From positions 1-64,000 of the forward strand of contig DAIOEK010000007.1 in NCBI GenBank assembly GCA_036746315.1: a stretch of DNA of 64,000 nucleotides. The letters are read 5' to 3'. Source of the stretch: DAIOEK01 sp036746315. GTDB lineage: Bacteria > Chloroflexota > Anaerolineae > Anaerolineales > Anaerolineaceae. The notes beneath the pieces are model-generated. The model was not told the origin of the DNA and made no database searches. It worked only from the letters and a program-made list of their open reading frames with translations. This document shows, one piece after another, positions 17,401 through 26,729 of this stretch. Position 1 is the first letter of the stretch; the number at the start of each line of letters is the position of its first letter. The translations under genes were made by a program, and so were the position numbers.

Positions 17401-19266
17401 TTACGCCTTGCTGCCGTCTGCCAGCAGCGGTGTGCCGCTTTTCTTCGCCAATGGCGGCGGGAAGATCTTTTCGAATTCTTCACGGGATAGCGTTTCAACC
17501 TCGAGCAGTTTTTCCGCCACCGCATTCAATTCCTTGCGGTAGGTGGTGAGCAATTCCTTTGCCTGCCTGTAGGCGTCATCCACCACATGGCGAACCTCGG
17601 CATCGATCTTCTGGGCTACGGCTTCGGAGTAATCACGCTGTTCCGAGATCTCACGACCGAGGAAGATCAACTCTTCCTTCTGCCCGTAGACCATGGGCCC
17701 CAACTCGTCACTCATCCCCAGGCGGGTAACCATTTGCCGGGCAAGCTGGGTGACACGTTCGATGTCATTGGATGCGCCGGAGGTGATGTCGTCGAAGACC
17801 AGTTCTTCGGCTACCCGTCCGCCCAACAGACCGACCAGGTCTGCCTGCATTTTCTTGCGGGACATGAGAGTGCGGTCTTCTTCGGGGAGGGCAAGTGTGT
17901 ATCCGCCCATCATACCGCGGGCGATAATGGAGACCTTCTGCACCGGATTGGCTTCAGGGATGGCGTTCATCAACACGGCATGACCGGCTTCGTGGTATGC
18001 CACGATCATCTTCTCTTCGGAACTGATCAGGCGGCTCTTGCGTTCCGGTCCGGCAATGACCCGTTCGATGGCTTCTTCAAAATCAGGCTGGTTAATGACC
18101 TTTTTATTGGCACGGGCAGCCAGAATGGCAGCCTCGTTGACCAGGTTTTCCAGGTCGGCGCCGACAAAGCCGGGAGTGGCGCGGGCGAGCAGATTAAGAT
18201 CCACATTGGGCGCCAGGGGTTTGCCCTTGACATGCACCTTGAGGATGGCTTCGCGACCGCGTACATCCGGGCGGTCGAGCACCACACGGCGGTCGAAACG
18301 ACCGGGGCGCAGCAGCGCCGGGTCGAGGATATCCGGGCGGTTGGTGGCTGCCATCAGGATGACATTGGTATCGGTATCGAAACCGTCCATTTCAACCAGC
18401 ATCTGGTTAAGGGTCTGCTCGCGCTCATCGTGGCTGCCACCCAGTCCGGCGCCGCGCTGGCGCCCGACGGCATCGATTTCATCCACGAAAACGATACAGG
18501 GTGAATGCCGCTTGGCTTGCTCGAACAAGTCGCGGACACGGCTGGCGCCGACGCCGACGAACATCTCTACGAATTCAGAACCCGAAATGGAGAAGAAGGG
18601 GACGCCCGCTTCTCCGGAAACAGCCTTGGCGAGCAATGTTTTACCGGTTCCGGGAGGACCCACCAACAGCACGCCCTTGGGTATGCGTGCGCCGAGCGAG
18701 ATGAACTTTTGCGGTTCTCGCAAGAATTCCACAACCTCTTTCAATTCTTCCTTGGCTTCTTCCACACCGGCGACATCGGCGAAGGTGACGGAAGGCTGGT
18801 CGCCGCTGAACATGCGGGCGCGGGATTTCCCGAAGGACATGGCGGCATTATTGCTGCCCTGTGCCTGCCGGAAAATGAACCAAAGTACACCGCCCAGGAT
18901 CAGGAATGGCAGAACATAGCCCATGATGGTGAGGATGCCAACCCAGGCGTTCGGCGGTTTGATTTCTATTTTGATCTTGTCGGCTGTCAACTGGCTGGAA
19001 GTAACCCCTAGATCCATCAATTGTTTGACCAGGGTTTCACCCGGCTCTTTGTTGGATTTCTTTTCCGTTTCGCCATAGACGACCGTCAAACGATCTTCAT
19101 CCACGCTGATGCGCTTCACCAGACCGGACTGGATATCCGCGGCGACCTGGTTGATGGTCAGCGTATCCGTACCGGTTGAAGATTGGCGGAACTGGGTGAA
19201 AACCATCGCAATGATGGCGACAAAGAGCAACAGGTAAACGATATACGATTGATTCCGAGAATTCAC
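17401..19266 (-). CDS. ftsH: ATP-dependent zinc metalloprotease FtsH
   Basis: The 621-residue protein has two membrane helices (about 8-25 and 108-130) enclosing a small exported domain, the AAA module with Walker A GPPGTGKT, Walker B IVFVDEIDAVG and the second region of homology NRPDILDPALLRPGRFDR, and the zinc site HEAGH with the third-ligand region DIERVTQLARQMV. It degrades damaged membrane proteins. The start is GTG at 19266, with GGAGGT 5 nt upstream. Confidence 0.96.
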   Translation of the reverse strand: MNSRNQSYIVYLLLFVAIIAMVFTQFRQSSTGTDTLTINQVAADIQSGLVKRISVDEDRLTVVYGETEKKSNKEPGETLVKQLMDLGVTSSQLTADKIKIEIKPPNAWVGILTIMGYVLPFLILGGVLWFIFRQAQGSNNAAMSFGKSRARMFSGDQPSVTFADVAGVEEAKEELKEVVEFLREPQKFISLGARIPKGVLLVGPPGTGKTLLAKAVSGEAGVPFFSISGSEFVEMFVGVGASRVRDLFEQAKRHSPCIVFVDEIDAVGRQRGAGLGGSHDEREQTLNQMLVEMDGFDTDTNVILMAATNRPDILDPALLRPGRFDRRVVLDRPDVRGREAILKVHVKGKPLAPNVDLNLLARATPGFVGADLENLVNEAAILAARANKKVINQPDFEEAIERVIAGPERKSRLISSEEKMIVAYHEAGHAVLMNAIPEANPVQKVSIIARGMMGGYTLALPEEDRTLMSRKKMQADLVGLLGGRVAEELVFDDITSGASNDIERVTQLARQMVTRLGMSDELGPMVYGQKEELIFLGREISEQRDYSEAVAQKIDAEVRHVVDDAYRQAKELLTTYRKELNAVAEKLLEVETLSREEFEKIFPPPLAKKSGTPLLADGSKA

Positions 19267-19390
19267 TCATACCTCCGGGAATTCATTTCTTCGTTGTTAA
19301 TTTGAATTGATTATACCAATGCATAACCGTTATTCCAGCCAAACTGCAATGTTATGGACATTTCTTATACATTTCTTATAGATGTTTGTT

Positions 19391-20086
19391 TTACAGGCTG
19401 TTGGTGACATCGGCCAGTGTACCGGAGCGGTAACCATCCGGTTTTTCCGCAGCGGAACTGCTGATGTGAAAGGCAGACAACCCGGCTTTGAGCGCGGGGA
19501 GGATATCGGCATCGAGGTCGTTGCCGATCATCAGGCATTCAGCAGCATCCGCCTGCAGCCTGGATAGGATTTCCAGGTAGTATTTGGGATTGGGTTTGCA
19601 GAAATGGAAAGTCTCATATGATGTGACGACGGCAAAGGGGTATTGGGATGCCGGCAGTTCCGCCCATTTCAGGCGTTGGTCAATGGCAACGCGCGGGAAG
19701 AGCGGATTGGTGGCGACCGTCACCTGGTATCCTTTGGCGAGGGCTGTATCCACCAGCTTTTTCGCGGCGGGGATGGTTTTAGTCAGGCTTTTCAAAGAGG
19801 TGAACTGATTTTGGTAGAAACTGAGAATGTGCGGGGCAATATCCTTCTTTTCGACGCCAATCTGCGGATAGAATATCTCATCGAAAGTTGTTTCGAGGGT
19901 CTTGTCGGCATCATCATTGAGCATCATGGCTTTGGTGCCTGCCATGAGTGCAGGCAGCAGGCGTTCGGGCGGGCAGAATTCCGCCAGGGTTTTGCTCAGG
20001 AGCGAATAATAGCCCGGGGCAAAAGTATCCATGTTGTTTTCCAGCAGTGTGTCATCCAGATCGATCAGTAAGTGTTTTATCTTCAT
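19391..20086 (-). CDS. HAD-superfamily hydrolase
   Basis: The 231-residue protein starts with the HAD nucleophile motif LIDLDDTLLENN and ends with the motif IV region MIGNDLDADILPALKAG; motif II Thr lies in VTVATNPLF and the motif III Lys region in HFCKPNPKYY. It is a phosphatase or related phosphotransferase; the substrate is unknown. GAGGT precedes the ATG by a few bases. It stands alone between efp and ftsH. Confidence 0.85.
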   Translation of the reverse strand: MKIKHLLIDLDDTLLENNMDTFAPGYYSLLSKTLAEFCPPERLLPALMAGTKAMMLNDDADKTLETTFDEIFYPQIGVEKKDIAPHILSFYQNQFTSLKSLTKTIPAAKKLVDTALAKGYQVTVATNPLFPRVAIDQRLKWAELPASQYPFAVVTSYETFHFCKPNPKYYLEILSRLQADAAECLMIGNDLDADILPALKAGLSAFHISSSAAEKPDGYRSGTLADVTNSL

Positions 20087-20120
20087 TGTTACCTCGCATT
20101 TATCATTACGTTCATATAAT

Positions 20121-20148
20121 CAAAACCACGGCTTTCCTGCCGTGGTTT
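20121..20148 (-). terminator. Terminator after efp
   Basis: A 10-bp stem, aaaccacggc (20123-20132) with gccgtggttt (20139-20148), is followed on the minus strand by TTTTGATTAT. It lies 37 nt downstream of the efp stop codon. Confidence 0.75.
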
Positions 20149-20185
20149 GAATAAACTGGAGGAAAACTGTATCTCTCCCGGTGCA

Positions 20186-20743
20186 TTACACGCGGGTTAC
20201 GTAAGCTCCGGTGCGGGTATCCACCCGGATGGTATCCCCTTCCACCACAAAATAGGGAGTGCTGACTTCCAAACCGGTTTCGGTTTTGACCTTTTTGGTC
20301 ACGCCGGTGGCAGTATCGCCCTTGACGGCATTTTCCGCTTCGACCACTTTGAGATCCACGGAGGTGGGAAGGTCGATATCGATGGGTTCGCTTTCAAAGA
20401 AGGTCAGTTTTACTTCCATGCCTTCCTTGAGGTAGCCGGCGGCTTCGCCGATCACCGTGGAAGGAATGGCGGGCTGTTCGAAGGTCTCCATATCCATGAA
20501 AACGTAATTATCACCATCCGCATACAGATACTGCAAATTGTGAAAGTCCAGGCGGATATCCTGAACGCGGTCGCCGGATTGGAAGGTCTTTTCCAGGGTG
20601 GTGCCGGTACGAATATTGCGGGCTTTGATACGGATGGATGCGTTGCCGCGCCCGGATTTGTTGTGTGAGTAATCCAATACTTTATAAAGGGTATTGTCCA
20701 GAATAAAGGTGGTCCCTTTGCGCAGTTCATTTACGTCAATCAT
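20186..20743 (-). CDS. efp: Elongation factor P with Arg at the tip position
   Basis: The 185-residue protein has the three-domain EF-P architecture. The tip loop that reaches the P-site tRNA reads HNKSGRGNASIRIK, which puts Arg at residue 32, where the lysyl-lysine type has Lys. The N-K-S-G-R pattern is like the Arg32 EF-Ps that are rhamnosylated by EarP in Pseudomonas, but no earP is in the window. It rescues ribosomes stalled on polyproline, which is relevant because the window encodes a very Pro-rich TPR protein. Confidence 0.93.
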   Translation of the reverse strand: MIDVNELRKGTTFILDNTLYKVLDYSHNKSGRGNASIRIKARNIRTGTTLEKTFQSGDRVQDIRLDFHNLQYLYADGDNYVFMDMETFEQPAIPSTVIGEAAGYLKEGMEVKLTFFESEPIDIDLPTSVDLKVVEAENAVKGDTATGVTKKVKTETGLEVSTPYFVVEGDTIRVDTRTGAYVTRV

Positions 20744-21058
20744 GTTTGCTTTTCTTCCTCGTTCTTGATTTTTTCCAAGGGTTGATTATATCCTGCCTGA
20801 AGGTGGGTGGCAAGGCGTAAATTTCGCGCTCCAGGGCGATTGCATCTTATTTTTTATCGGATTTACAATGGTTTTTGCCCATCCCCCGACTTTCCGCTTC
20901 GGGAAGGGGAAAAGAACTTTTTTGTAGAGATATTGTGCCCCAAGGCACAATATCTCTGCTTTTTCCATTTCCCTGCATTGGGGCGGGGTTAGGGGAATTA
21001 GAAAAATAAATTTAGATGCGATTACCCTGTTACGCATTCCATTGTTGGACGGATTGCT
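20744..21058. other. 315-bp non-coding gap between efp and mogA with an isolated hairpin
   Basis: No credible gene lies here. A perfect 14-bp stem (20926-20939 with 20944-20957, loop CCAA) is flanked by T-rich sequence on the plus side (CTTTTTT before, GCTTTTT after). The tail after the stem fits a plus-strand terminator, although both neighbouring genes are on the minus strand. The remainder is G+C-rich near efp and may hold the efp promoter. Confidence 0.5.
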
Positions 21059-21556
21059 TCAAGCCTGGTGATGTGAATCGGGAACGTTACTTTCGCGGAG
21101 CAGTTCCACAGCGTGGGTGAGAACGTGGATGATGTAGCCCAGGTTTTCCACGGCGGCTTTGGGACTGCCCGGCAGGTTGATGATTATGGTCTGCTGCCGA
21201 ATTCCGGCAATGGCGCGGGAGAGCATGGCGTGCTGGGTGATTTGCAGGCTGTTCCAGCGCATGGCTTCCGCCAGCCCGGGCGCCTGCCGCTCCACCACCT
21301 GTTGGGTGGCTTCCGGGGTGACATCCCGGGGGGCAAAGCCGGTACCGCCGGTGGTCAGAATGACATCCACGACACCCAAGTCGCACCACTGGACGAGCAT
21401 CTCTTTGATTTTTTCGACCTCATCCGGCACCAGCGCAGTGGCAATGACTTCATGCCCGGCATCGACGACGGATTTGCACAGTGCGGGACCGGAAAGGTCT
21501 TCCCGGATGCCAGCATAAGAGCGATCCGACACCGTCAGCACTGCGAAGCGGAGCAT
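21059..21556 (-). CDS. mogA: Molybdopterin adenylyltransferase-like (MogA/MoaB)
   Basis: The 165-residue protein shows VLTVSDRSYAGIREDLSG at the start, the molybdopterin-binding TTGGTGFAPRDVTPEAT and the late NLPGSPKAAVENL. It adenylylates molybdopterin before metal insertion. This supports the molybdenum hydroxylase encoded at 44.8-48.6 kb. It overlaps the end of the GNAT gene by 22 nt and is the last gene of the hsp20-lon run. Confidence 0.9.
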   Translation of the reverse strand: MLRFAVLTVSDRSYAGIREDLSGPALCKSVVDAGHEVIATALVPDEVEKIKEMLVQWCDLGVVDVILTTGGTGFAPRDVTPEATQQVVERQAPGLAEAMRWNSLQITQHAMLSRAIAGIRQQTIIINLPGSPKAAVENLGYIIHVLTHAVELLRESNVPDSHHQA

Positions 21557-21996
21557 GATTTCCCTTTCTCCTTGGCTGCTACAAACACATCCATCTTTTC
21601 CCAGCCGAGTCTGCGATAGTAATCCACCAGGTCGGGATGTTCACTGTTCATCATCAGGTAGATCTTCAATGCGCCTTTTGCCCAGATGCGTTTTTCAACC
21701 TCCGCCATCAATGCCGCAGCAATGCCCTGTCTGCGGTATTCCTGCCTGACGGCAAGGTGGTAGATCATGGCTCGCCTGCCATCGAAACCGCCGATGACCG
21801 TGCCGATGATTGCGCCATCCATTTCGGCAACCAGAAACAGGTCGGGATCACGCTCGAGCTTCTTGCAGGTTTCAGCCTCGGTATCGGATGGGCTGAACCT
21901 GACCCCGCCTTTCGCGGTCTTCCATATCTCGGCTGCCGCGGGATAATCCTGCGGGAAAATGAACTCCCTGATCCGCCAGGAAGATGGGATCGTCAT
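21535..21996 (-). CDS. GNAT-family N-acetyltransferase
   Basis: The 153-residue protein has the acetyl-CoA pyrophosphate loop motif HLAVRQEYRRQGIAAAL and the beta-strand/helix pattern of GNAT enzymes, with a final DYYRRLGWEKMDVFV. It resembles YpeA-type acetyltransferases; the substrate is unknown. The start at 21996 lies 4 nt after the preceding stop and places the first motif at the family's usual distance; the longer open frame upstream overlaps the PHP gene and is not supported. Confidence 0.83.
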   Translation of the reverse strand: MTIPSSWRIREFIFPQDYPAAAEIWKTAKGGVRFSPSDTEAETCKKLERDPDLFLVAEMDGAIIGTVIGGFDGRRAMIYHLAVRQEYRRQGIAAALMAEVEKRIWAKGALKIYLMMNSEHPDLVDYYRRLGWEKMDVFVAAKEKGKSCSASQC

Positions 21997-22000
21997 ATTG

Positions 22001-23743
22001 CTACTCTTCGCCGGTAAGAGACTTCCAGGCGCCATGAATGCCGTTGGATGTGACGCCAAAATAGAACCGGAAGTGGTCATCCGTACGCTGCACCAGGTCG
22101 TAGACATTCATCTGACCCTGCTTGTATTTGTGCAGCAAACCGTAATCTCCCTGCCATTGCACCTGCAATTTTTCACCCATCGATTCCATCTCGTCATAGC
22201 GCTTGATGGCATAATGCCAGAGGCGGCGGGCGGAAGAGTGGGTTACATTTTTAACAATGTTCCCATTGCGCAGGTCGCGCATGGTGTAATAGCGGGTTCC
22301 GCTGCGTTCTTCGACACTGATGATTTCCACACCGGTGCGGGGATTGGCGGTGGGCTGGGCGGTTTTGGTCTCTGCCAGAACGTTCTCATCCGAAATAATC
22401 GGTTCTTCCGCTTCAGGTTTCCCCTGCACAGGCTGGGAAGTTCCTTTTTGGCTGCGCAGTACCAGGTTGACGATCTCATCACGTACCGCCAGCCCTGTCT
22501 CGGCTTCATCGCGCACGTAGATTTTGTTTTCATCCAGGGCGTAGGGCGGGTCATCTCCGCGCGGCACCAGGACCCGCAGGATCTTCTTGCCCCGATAATC
22601 GCTCACCTCATAGGTGCAGTGAATGGGCGGGCTGACGCGGTTGGTAATCTCCTTTTCGAGCTGCGCGGTGGAAAGGTCGGTATCCTTCACCCCGGTGGGC
22701 AGCTTTTTGGGGTCCGAACCGACACCCACATAGAGCGTCCCGCCGTTGGTGTTGGCAAAAGCGCAAATATCCGAAATGACCGCATATTGCTTTCCACCCC
22801 TCACTTCCATGCTCTCGTGGAATTCCTGGATGATGTTCGAACCTTCTTCAAGGGCAGCCTGGATGAAATCGTAAGCCGGCTCTTCCTTCAGGCGATAGGG
22901 ACGGGTGCGGGCGTAATCGTTGTGACCGAACAGGTCGCGGATGGCTTCGAAAGTTGGCTCGGGCAGCAGGAATTCGGTGGTGCGGTCGCCGACGCCCAGG
23001 TTCTTTTTGCGCAGCGGATCAAGGATCAGGCGGTGGCAATCGGAGCCTTGAATGCAGTGCATACGGCGGGGATATTCCGGCTTGGTGCCGTTGAAGAAAC
23101 CGGCGGTGGAGCGACCGCCCTTGACTTCCAGGTCGGTGACCTCCATTGCATCCAGATTGGGGTCTTGCGTATAGGCAATGCGGGTTTGTCCGCCGAATGA
23201 GAAGCCTTTCATGGCGACGCCATTGGCAGAGTTGGCATGCGCGGCGATGGTGATGCCGCCCATCTCCTTGATCATGCGATAGGCGGTGAGAACGTCACTG
23301 GTGGCGCCCACGGTCGCCGAGCCTTCATCCAGATGTTCGGATGGAATGTTGAGATTCAGCAGCAGATGTTCAATATCCCGCAGCGGAGTGGCGGGGGAGA
23401 AGATGCCGATAATATGAAAGCCAAAAGTGGCGGTAAATTCAAAACCGGGCAGCAGTTTGATCTGCTGCAACAGGCGGCGGTACTCATTCAGCTTTGCTCT
23501 TTCATCGGGCATCAGACGGTTGAGCCGTTCGAGCAGCGTAAGCTGTTCGATCTCCTCCATCATGTTGCGGTAACCGGCTATCGTGTTGTGGTCGGTAAAT
23601 GCCAGAATGTCCACACCGCGCGCCTCGGCACGCTGCAAAACATCCAGATAGGTTGCATTTTCCTGCTGGAAATCAACGGAAGCAGGCGTGTGAATATGCA
23701 GGTCTACGTTGTACCAATGCAGGCTGTTCGATTTTTTCCCCAA
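22001..23743 (-). CDS. PHP-domain phosphoesterase fused to an AlbA_2/Schlafen-like domain
   Basis: The 580-residue protein begins with a PHP domain (about 1-300) whose metal ligands are visible in NVDLHIHTPAS, AFTDHNT, GFEFTATFGFHIIG, IAAHANS and GSDCH. Residues about 330-465 match the AlbA_2 (AAA_4) type: SNIIQEFHESMEV, ICAFANTNGGTLYVGVG, the strand around ILRVLVPRGDDPPYAL and IYVRDEAETGLA. The tail (480-580) is unassigned. PHP domains hydrolyse phosphoesters of nucleotides or nucleic acids; AlbA_2 domains bind nucleic acid or act in defence and regulation. The combined role is unknown. It lies between a response regulator gene and a GNAT gene with small gaps. Confidence 0.8.
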   Translation of the reverse strand: MGKKSNSLHWYNVDLHIHTPASVDFQQENATYLDVLQRAEARGVDILAFTDHNTIAGYRNMMEEIEQLTLLERLNRLMPDERAKLNEYRRLLQQIKLLPGFEFTATFGFHIIGIFSPATPLRDIEHLLLNLNIPSEHLDEGSATVGATSDVLTAYRMIKEMGGITIAAHANSANGVAMKGFSFGGQTRIAYTQDPNLDAMEVTDLEVKGGRSTAGFFNGTKPEYPRRMHCIQGSDCHRLILDPLRKKNLGVGDRTTEFLLPEPTFEAIRDLFGHNDYARTRPYRLKEEPAYDFIQAALEEGSNIIQEFHESMEVRGGKQYAVISDICAFANTNGGTLYVGVGSDPKKLPTGVKDTDLSTAQLEKEITNRVSPPIHCTYEVSDYRGKKILRVLVPRGDDPPYALDENKIYVRDEAETGLAVRDEIVNLVLRSQKGTSQPVQGKPEAEEPIISDENVLAETKTAQPTANPRTGVEIISVEERSGTRYYTMRDLRNGNIVKNVTHSSARRLWHYAIKRYDEMESMGEKLQVQWQGDYGLLHKYKQGQMNVYDLVQRTDDHFRFYFGVTSNGIHGAWKSLTGEE

Positions 23744-23764
23744 GCTGTTCTCCTCAATCTGCTA

Positions 23765-24136
23765 TCACGCGGATAGCGCTTTCTTAATCATCTTAATCAA
23801 ATCATCAGGCATGTATGGTTTCATGAGGAAGTCATCGGCGCCCAGGCGCAGGCAGAGGTCTTTATAGTCTGACCCGGATGACATGATGATGCGGATATTG
23901 CCAAGCTTATCGTCGGCGCGGATGGATTGCAGGATCTCCATCCCGTCGGCATCCCTCAGATTGACATCCATCAGAATCACCTGCGGCGAGATTTGCCGGA
24001 TGGTATCCAGGAGTGGGGTGTCAGAAGGGTGGACATAGGAGGTAACACGGCAGCCTTCCATCTCCAACAGGGTCTTCAACAACCCGATCATGGTCTTGTC
24101 GTCTTCCACAATAAAAACATGCGTATCGGTTAACAT
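23765..24136 (-). CDS. Single-domain response regulator (receiver only)
   Basis: The 123-residue protein is a bare receiver domain: acidic pocket EDD at 11-13, phospho-acceptor Asp57 in VILMDVNL, Ser/Thr switch in IIMSSGS and Lys106 in FLMKPY. There is no output domain and no histidine kinase nearby. It starts 7 nt after lon and so belongs to the heat-shock protease run. It probably signals by protein-protein contact. Confidence 0.92.
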   Translation of the reverse strand: MLTDTHVFIVEDDKTMIGLLKTLLEMEGCRVTSYVHPSDTPLLDTIRQISPQVILMDVNLRDADGMEILQSIRADDKLGNIRIIMSSGSDYKDLCLRLGADDFLMKPYMPDDLIKMIKKALSA

Positions 24137-24143
24137 GGATGTT

Positions 24144-26726
24144 CTATTTATTCCCCTTGGTATCAGATGTTTTGATTTTTGTTTTCGACTTGCTCTTTTT
24201 CATGAGTGCAGCCTTGATGACGTCATCCATACTATCTGCCGGAATGAATTTTATCGTATTTCGCACCTCTTCTGGCAGGTCATCCAGATCGATTTCATTA
24301 CGGCGGGGCAGAATGATTTTCTTCAGCCCGGCGCGATGCGCAGCCAGCACTTTCTCTTTGATTCCGCCCACCGGTAGAACCTGTCCGCGCAGGGTGATCT
24401 CGCCGGTCATGGCAACTTCGGGGTTGACCTGCTGCCCGGTGATCAATGAGATCAGCGCAGTTGCCATGGTGACACCGGCAGAGGGACCATCCTTGGGCTG
24501 GGCGCCGGCCGGCACGTGTAGATGGATGTCGTGTTTGTCGAAATAATCATCCGGGATATTGTACTCCGCCGCCTTCGAACGCACATAGGATAAAGCCGCC
24601 CGCGCAGATTCCTGCATCACGTTGCCGAGCGAGCCGGTCATCTGAAAACCCTTCGAGCCAGCCATCTTGGTGGCTTCAATGAAGAGAATATCCCCGCCAA
24701 CCGGCGTCCACGCCAGCCCGGTGGCGACACCCGGCAGCATGGTGCGCAGAAGGATCTCTTCCGTGCCGTGATAAGTGGGCTTGCCCAAAAGTTCCTTCAC
24801 TACCCGCGGGTTGACGGTGATGCTCTTCTTTTTGCCCTCGGCAAGCTGGGTGACAAATTTGCGGCAAATACCGCCAATTTCGCGCTCCAGGTTGCGTACG
24901 CCAGCTTCGCGGGTGTAGGATTGAATGATCTCGCGAATGCCATCATCGGCAAAAGAGATCTCCTTGGTTTTCAAACCGTTCTCGCGGATCTGGCGCGGAA
25001 TGAGATATTGCCTGGCGATCGCCAGTTTTTCACCCTCGGTGTAACCGGAAAGCTCAATGATCTCCATGCGGTCCAGCAAAGGCGCCGGAACGGTTTCGAG
25101 CGTGTTGGCGGTGGTGATGAACATCACCTGCGAGAGGTCGTAGGCAACCTCTAGATAGTTGTCGCGGAATTCGGAGTTCTGCTCCGGGTCGAGCACTTCC
25201 AACAGTGCGGAAGCCGGGTCGCCGTGAAAGTCGTGGCTTAGCTTATCCACTTCGTCAAGCATAAAGATCGGGTTGCGGCTTTCGGCGCGGCGGATGGTTT
25301 GCAGGATGCGCCCCGGCATGGCGCCGATGTAGGTCCGGCGGTGACCGCGGATCTCCGCTTCATCCCTGACGCCGCCCAGCGAAACACGGATGAATTTTCT
25401 GCCCATGGCGCGGGCGATGGACTGTCCGAGTGATGTTTTGCCCACACCCGGAGGACCCACAAAGCACAGAATGACCCCCTCACGCATTTTGCGGATGTAA
25501 TCCTTGCTCTGGCTGCGGGCAATGTCGTCGGTGCGTTCCTCGCGCAGCTTGCGTACCGCCAGAAATTCCAATATCCTTTCCTTGATATCCTGCAGCCCGT
25601 AATGGTCTTCGTCGAGTACCTTGCGGGCGTGGGCAATATCGAGGTTATCCTGTGTACCGGTTTTCCAGGGCAGCGAAACCAGCCAGTCGAGATAGGTGCG
25701 AATTACCCCATACTCCGCTGCCGCAGTCGGCAGGCGGGATAGCCGTTCCAGTTCACGCTCAGCCTGTTTGGCTGCCTCTTCGGGCATTTTGGCAAGCTCG
25801 ATCTTCTTGCGGAATTCTTCGACGTCGGCGGTGGTTTCATCGGTGTCGCCCAGTTCCTTCTGGATGGCTTTCATCTGCTCGCGCAGAAAATATTCGCGCT
25901 GCATTTTCTCAATCTCTGAGCGGGCTTCGTTCTGGATCTTTTGACCCAGTTCCAATACTTCCCCTTCGCGGACGAGGATGCCGACCAGTTTGTGCAGCTT
26001 TTCGCTGGCTGAATCGATTTCCAGAATGGATTGGGCTTCCTCTGCATCCATGCGCTGGAAATTGGCGATGGAATACACCGTTTGCAGCGGGTCTTCCAGC
26101 GAGGCGATGGTGGCAACCAGCTCGCGCGGGATCGAAGGGATCATTTCCGCGATGTGCTCGAACTGGTCACGGGCATTGCGTGCCAGCGCCTCCACCTCCA
26201 GCCCGGTTTCGGCTTTTTCAGGGTGCAGTTTGATCTTTGCCTTGAGGAAAGGCTCCTGCTGGGTGAATTCCACAATTTTGAAACGGGCAATGCCCTGCAT
26301 CAGCAGGCGGATGGTGCCATCGGGGGCGCGGAAGAGCCGGTTGACCACGGCGATGGTGCCAACCTGGTAAAGCTCATCCGGGCCGGGGTTCTCAATATCT
26401 GCATCGCGGGAGGTGATGAGACCGATCAGCCGGTCACCGGCGATGATGTCATCCACCAGCCGGATGGAGCGGGGCTGACCGATGGTGAGGGGAACGGTCG
26501 TTTCAGGGTAGACGACCACGCCACGGAGGGGCAAAATGGGCAGTTCTTCGGGCAGTTTCGAAAGGCGCTCGTCATCAGACGTGCCTGTTTTACCTTCTTC
26601 ATCCAATGCAATCGGGTTGTCGGCTATTTGTCCTGAAAGGATCAGGTATTCTTCCATTGTTTTTTGATCTTCTTCTATCCAATCAATAAGATCGTTTGCG
26701 ATTTCATTCCAACGAGATGCGGCCAT
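24144..26726 (-). CDS. lon: ATP-dependent protease La (Lon)
   Basis: The 860-residue protein has an unusual N-terminal leader of about 60 residues, the Lon substrate-binding domain (starting LPILPLRGVVVYPE), the AAA module with Walker A GPPGVGKT and the protease domain with the catalytic Ser in KDGPSAGVTM and Lys in GGIKEKVLAAHRAG. It degrades misfolded cytosolic proteins. It begins 3 nt after hsp20, so both are co-transcribed. Confidence 0.96.
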   Translation of the reverse strand: MAASRWNEIANDLIDWIEEDQKTMEEYLILSGQIADNPIALDEEGKTGTSDDERLSKLPEELPILPLRGVVVYPETTVPLTIGQPRSIRLVDDIIAGDRLIGLITSRDADIENPGPDELYQVGTIAVVNRLFRAPDGTIRLLMQGIARFKIVEFTQQEPFLKAKIKLHPEKAETGLEVEALARNARDQFEHIAEMIPSIPRELVATIASLEDPLQTVYSIANFQRMDAEEAQSILEIDSASEKLHKLVGILVREGEVLELGQKIQNEARSEIEKMQREYFLREQMKAIQKELGDTDETTADVEEFRKKIELAKMPEEAAKQAERELERLSRLPTAAAEYGVIRTYLDWLVSLPWKTGTQDNLDIAHARKVLDEDHYGLQDIKERILEFLAVRKLREERTDDIARSQSKDYIRKMREGVILCFVGPPGVGKTSLGQSIARAMGRKFIRVSLGGVRDEAEIRGHRRTYIGAMPGRILQTIRRAESRNPIFMLDEVDKLSHDFHGDPASALLEVLDPEQNSEFRDNYLEVAYDLSQVMFITTANTLETVPAPLLDRMEIIELSGYTEGEKLAIARQYLIPRQIRENGLKTKEISFADDGIREIIQSYTREAGVRNLEREIGGICRKFVTQLAEGKKKSITVNPRVVKELLGKPTYHGTEEILLRTMLPGVATGLAWTPVGGDILFIEATKMAGSKGFQMTGSLGNVMQESARAALSYVRSKAAEYNIPDDYFDKHDIHLHVPAGAQPKDGPSAGVTMATALISLITGQQVNPEVAMTGEITLRGQVLPVGGIKEKVLAAHRAGLKKIILPRRNEIDLDDLPEEVRNTIKFIPADSMDDVIKAALMKKSKSKTKIKTSDTKGNK

Positions 26727-26729
26727 GTT

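Noticed and set aside
17587..18504. Long antisense ORFs across ftsH, lon, PHP, gcvPB and TPR genes
   Set aside because: They mirror the third-position pattern of the real genes on the other strand, lack ribosome sites and known motifs.
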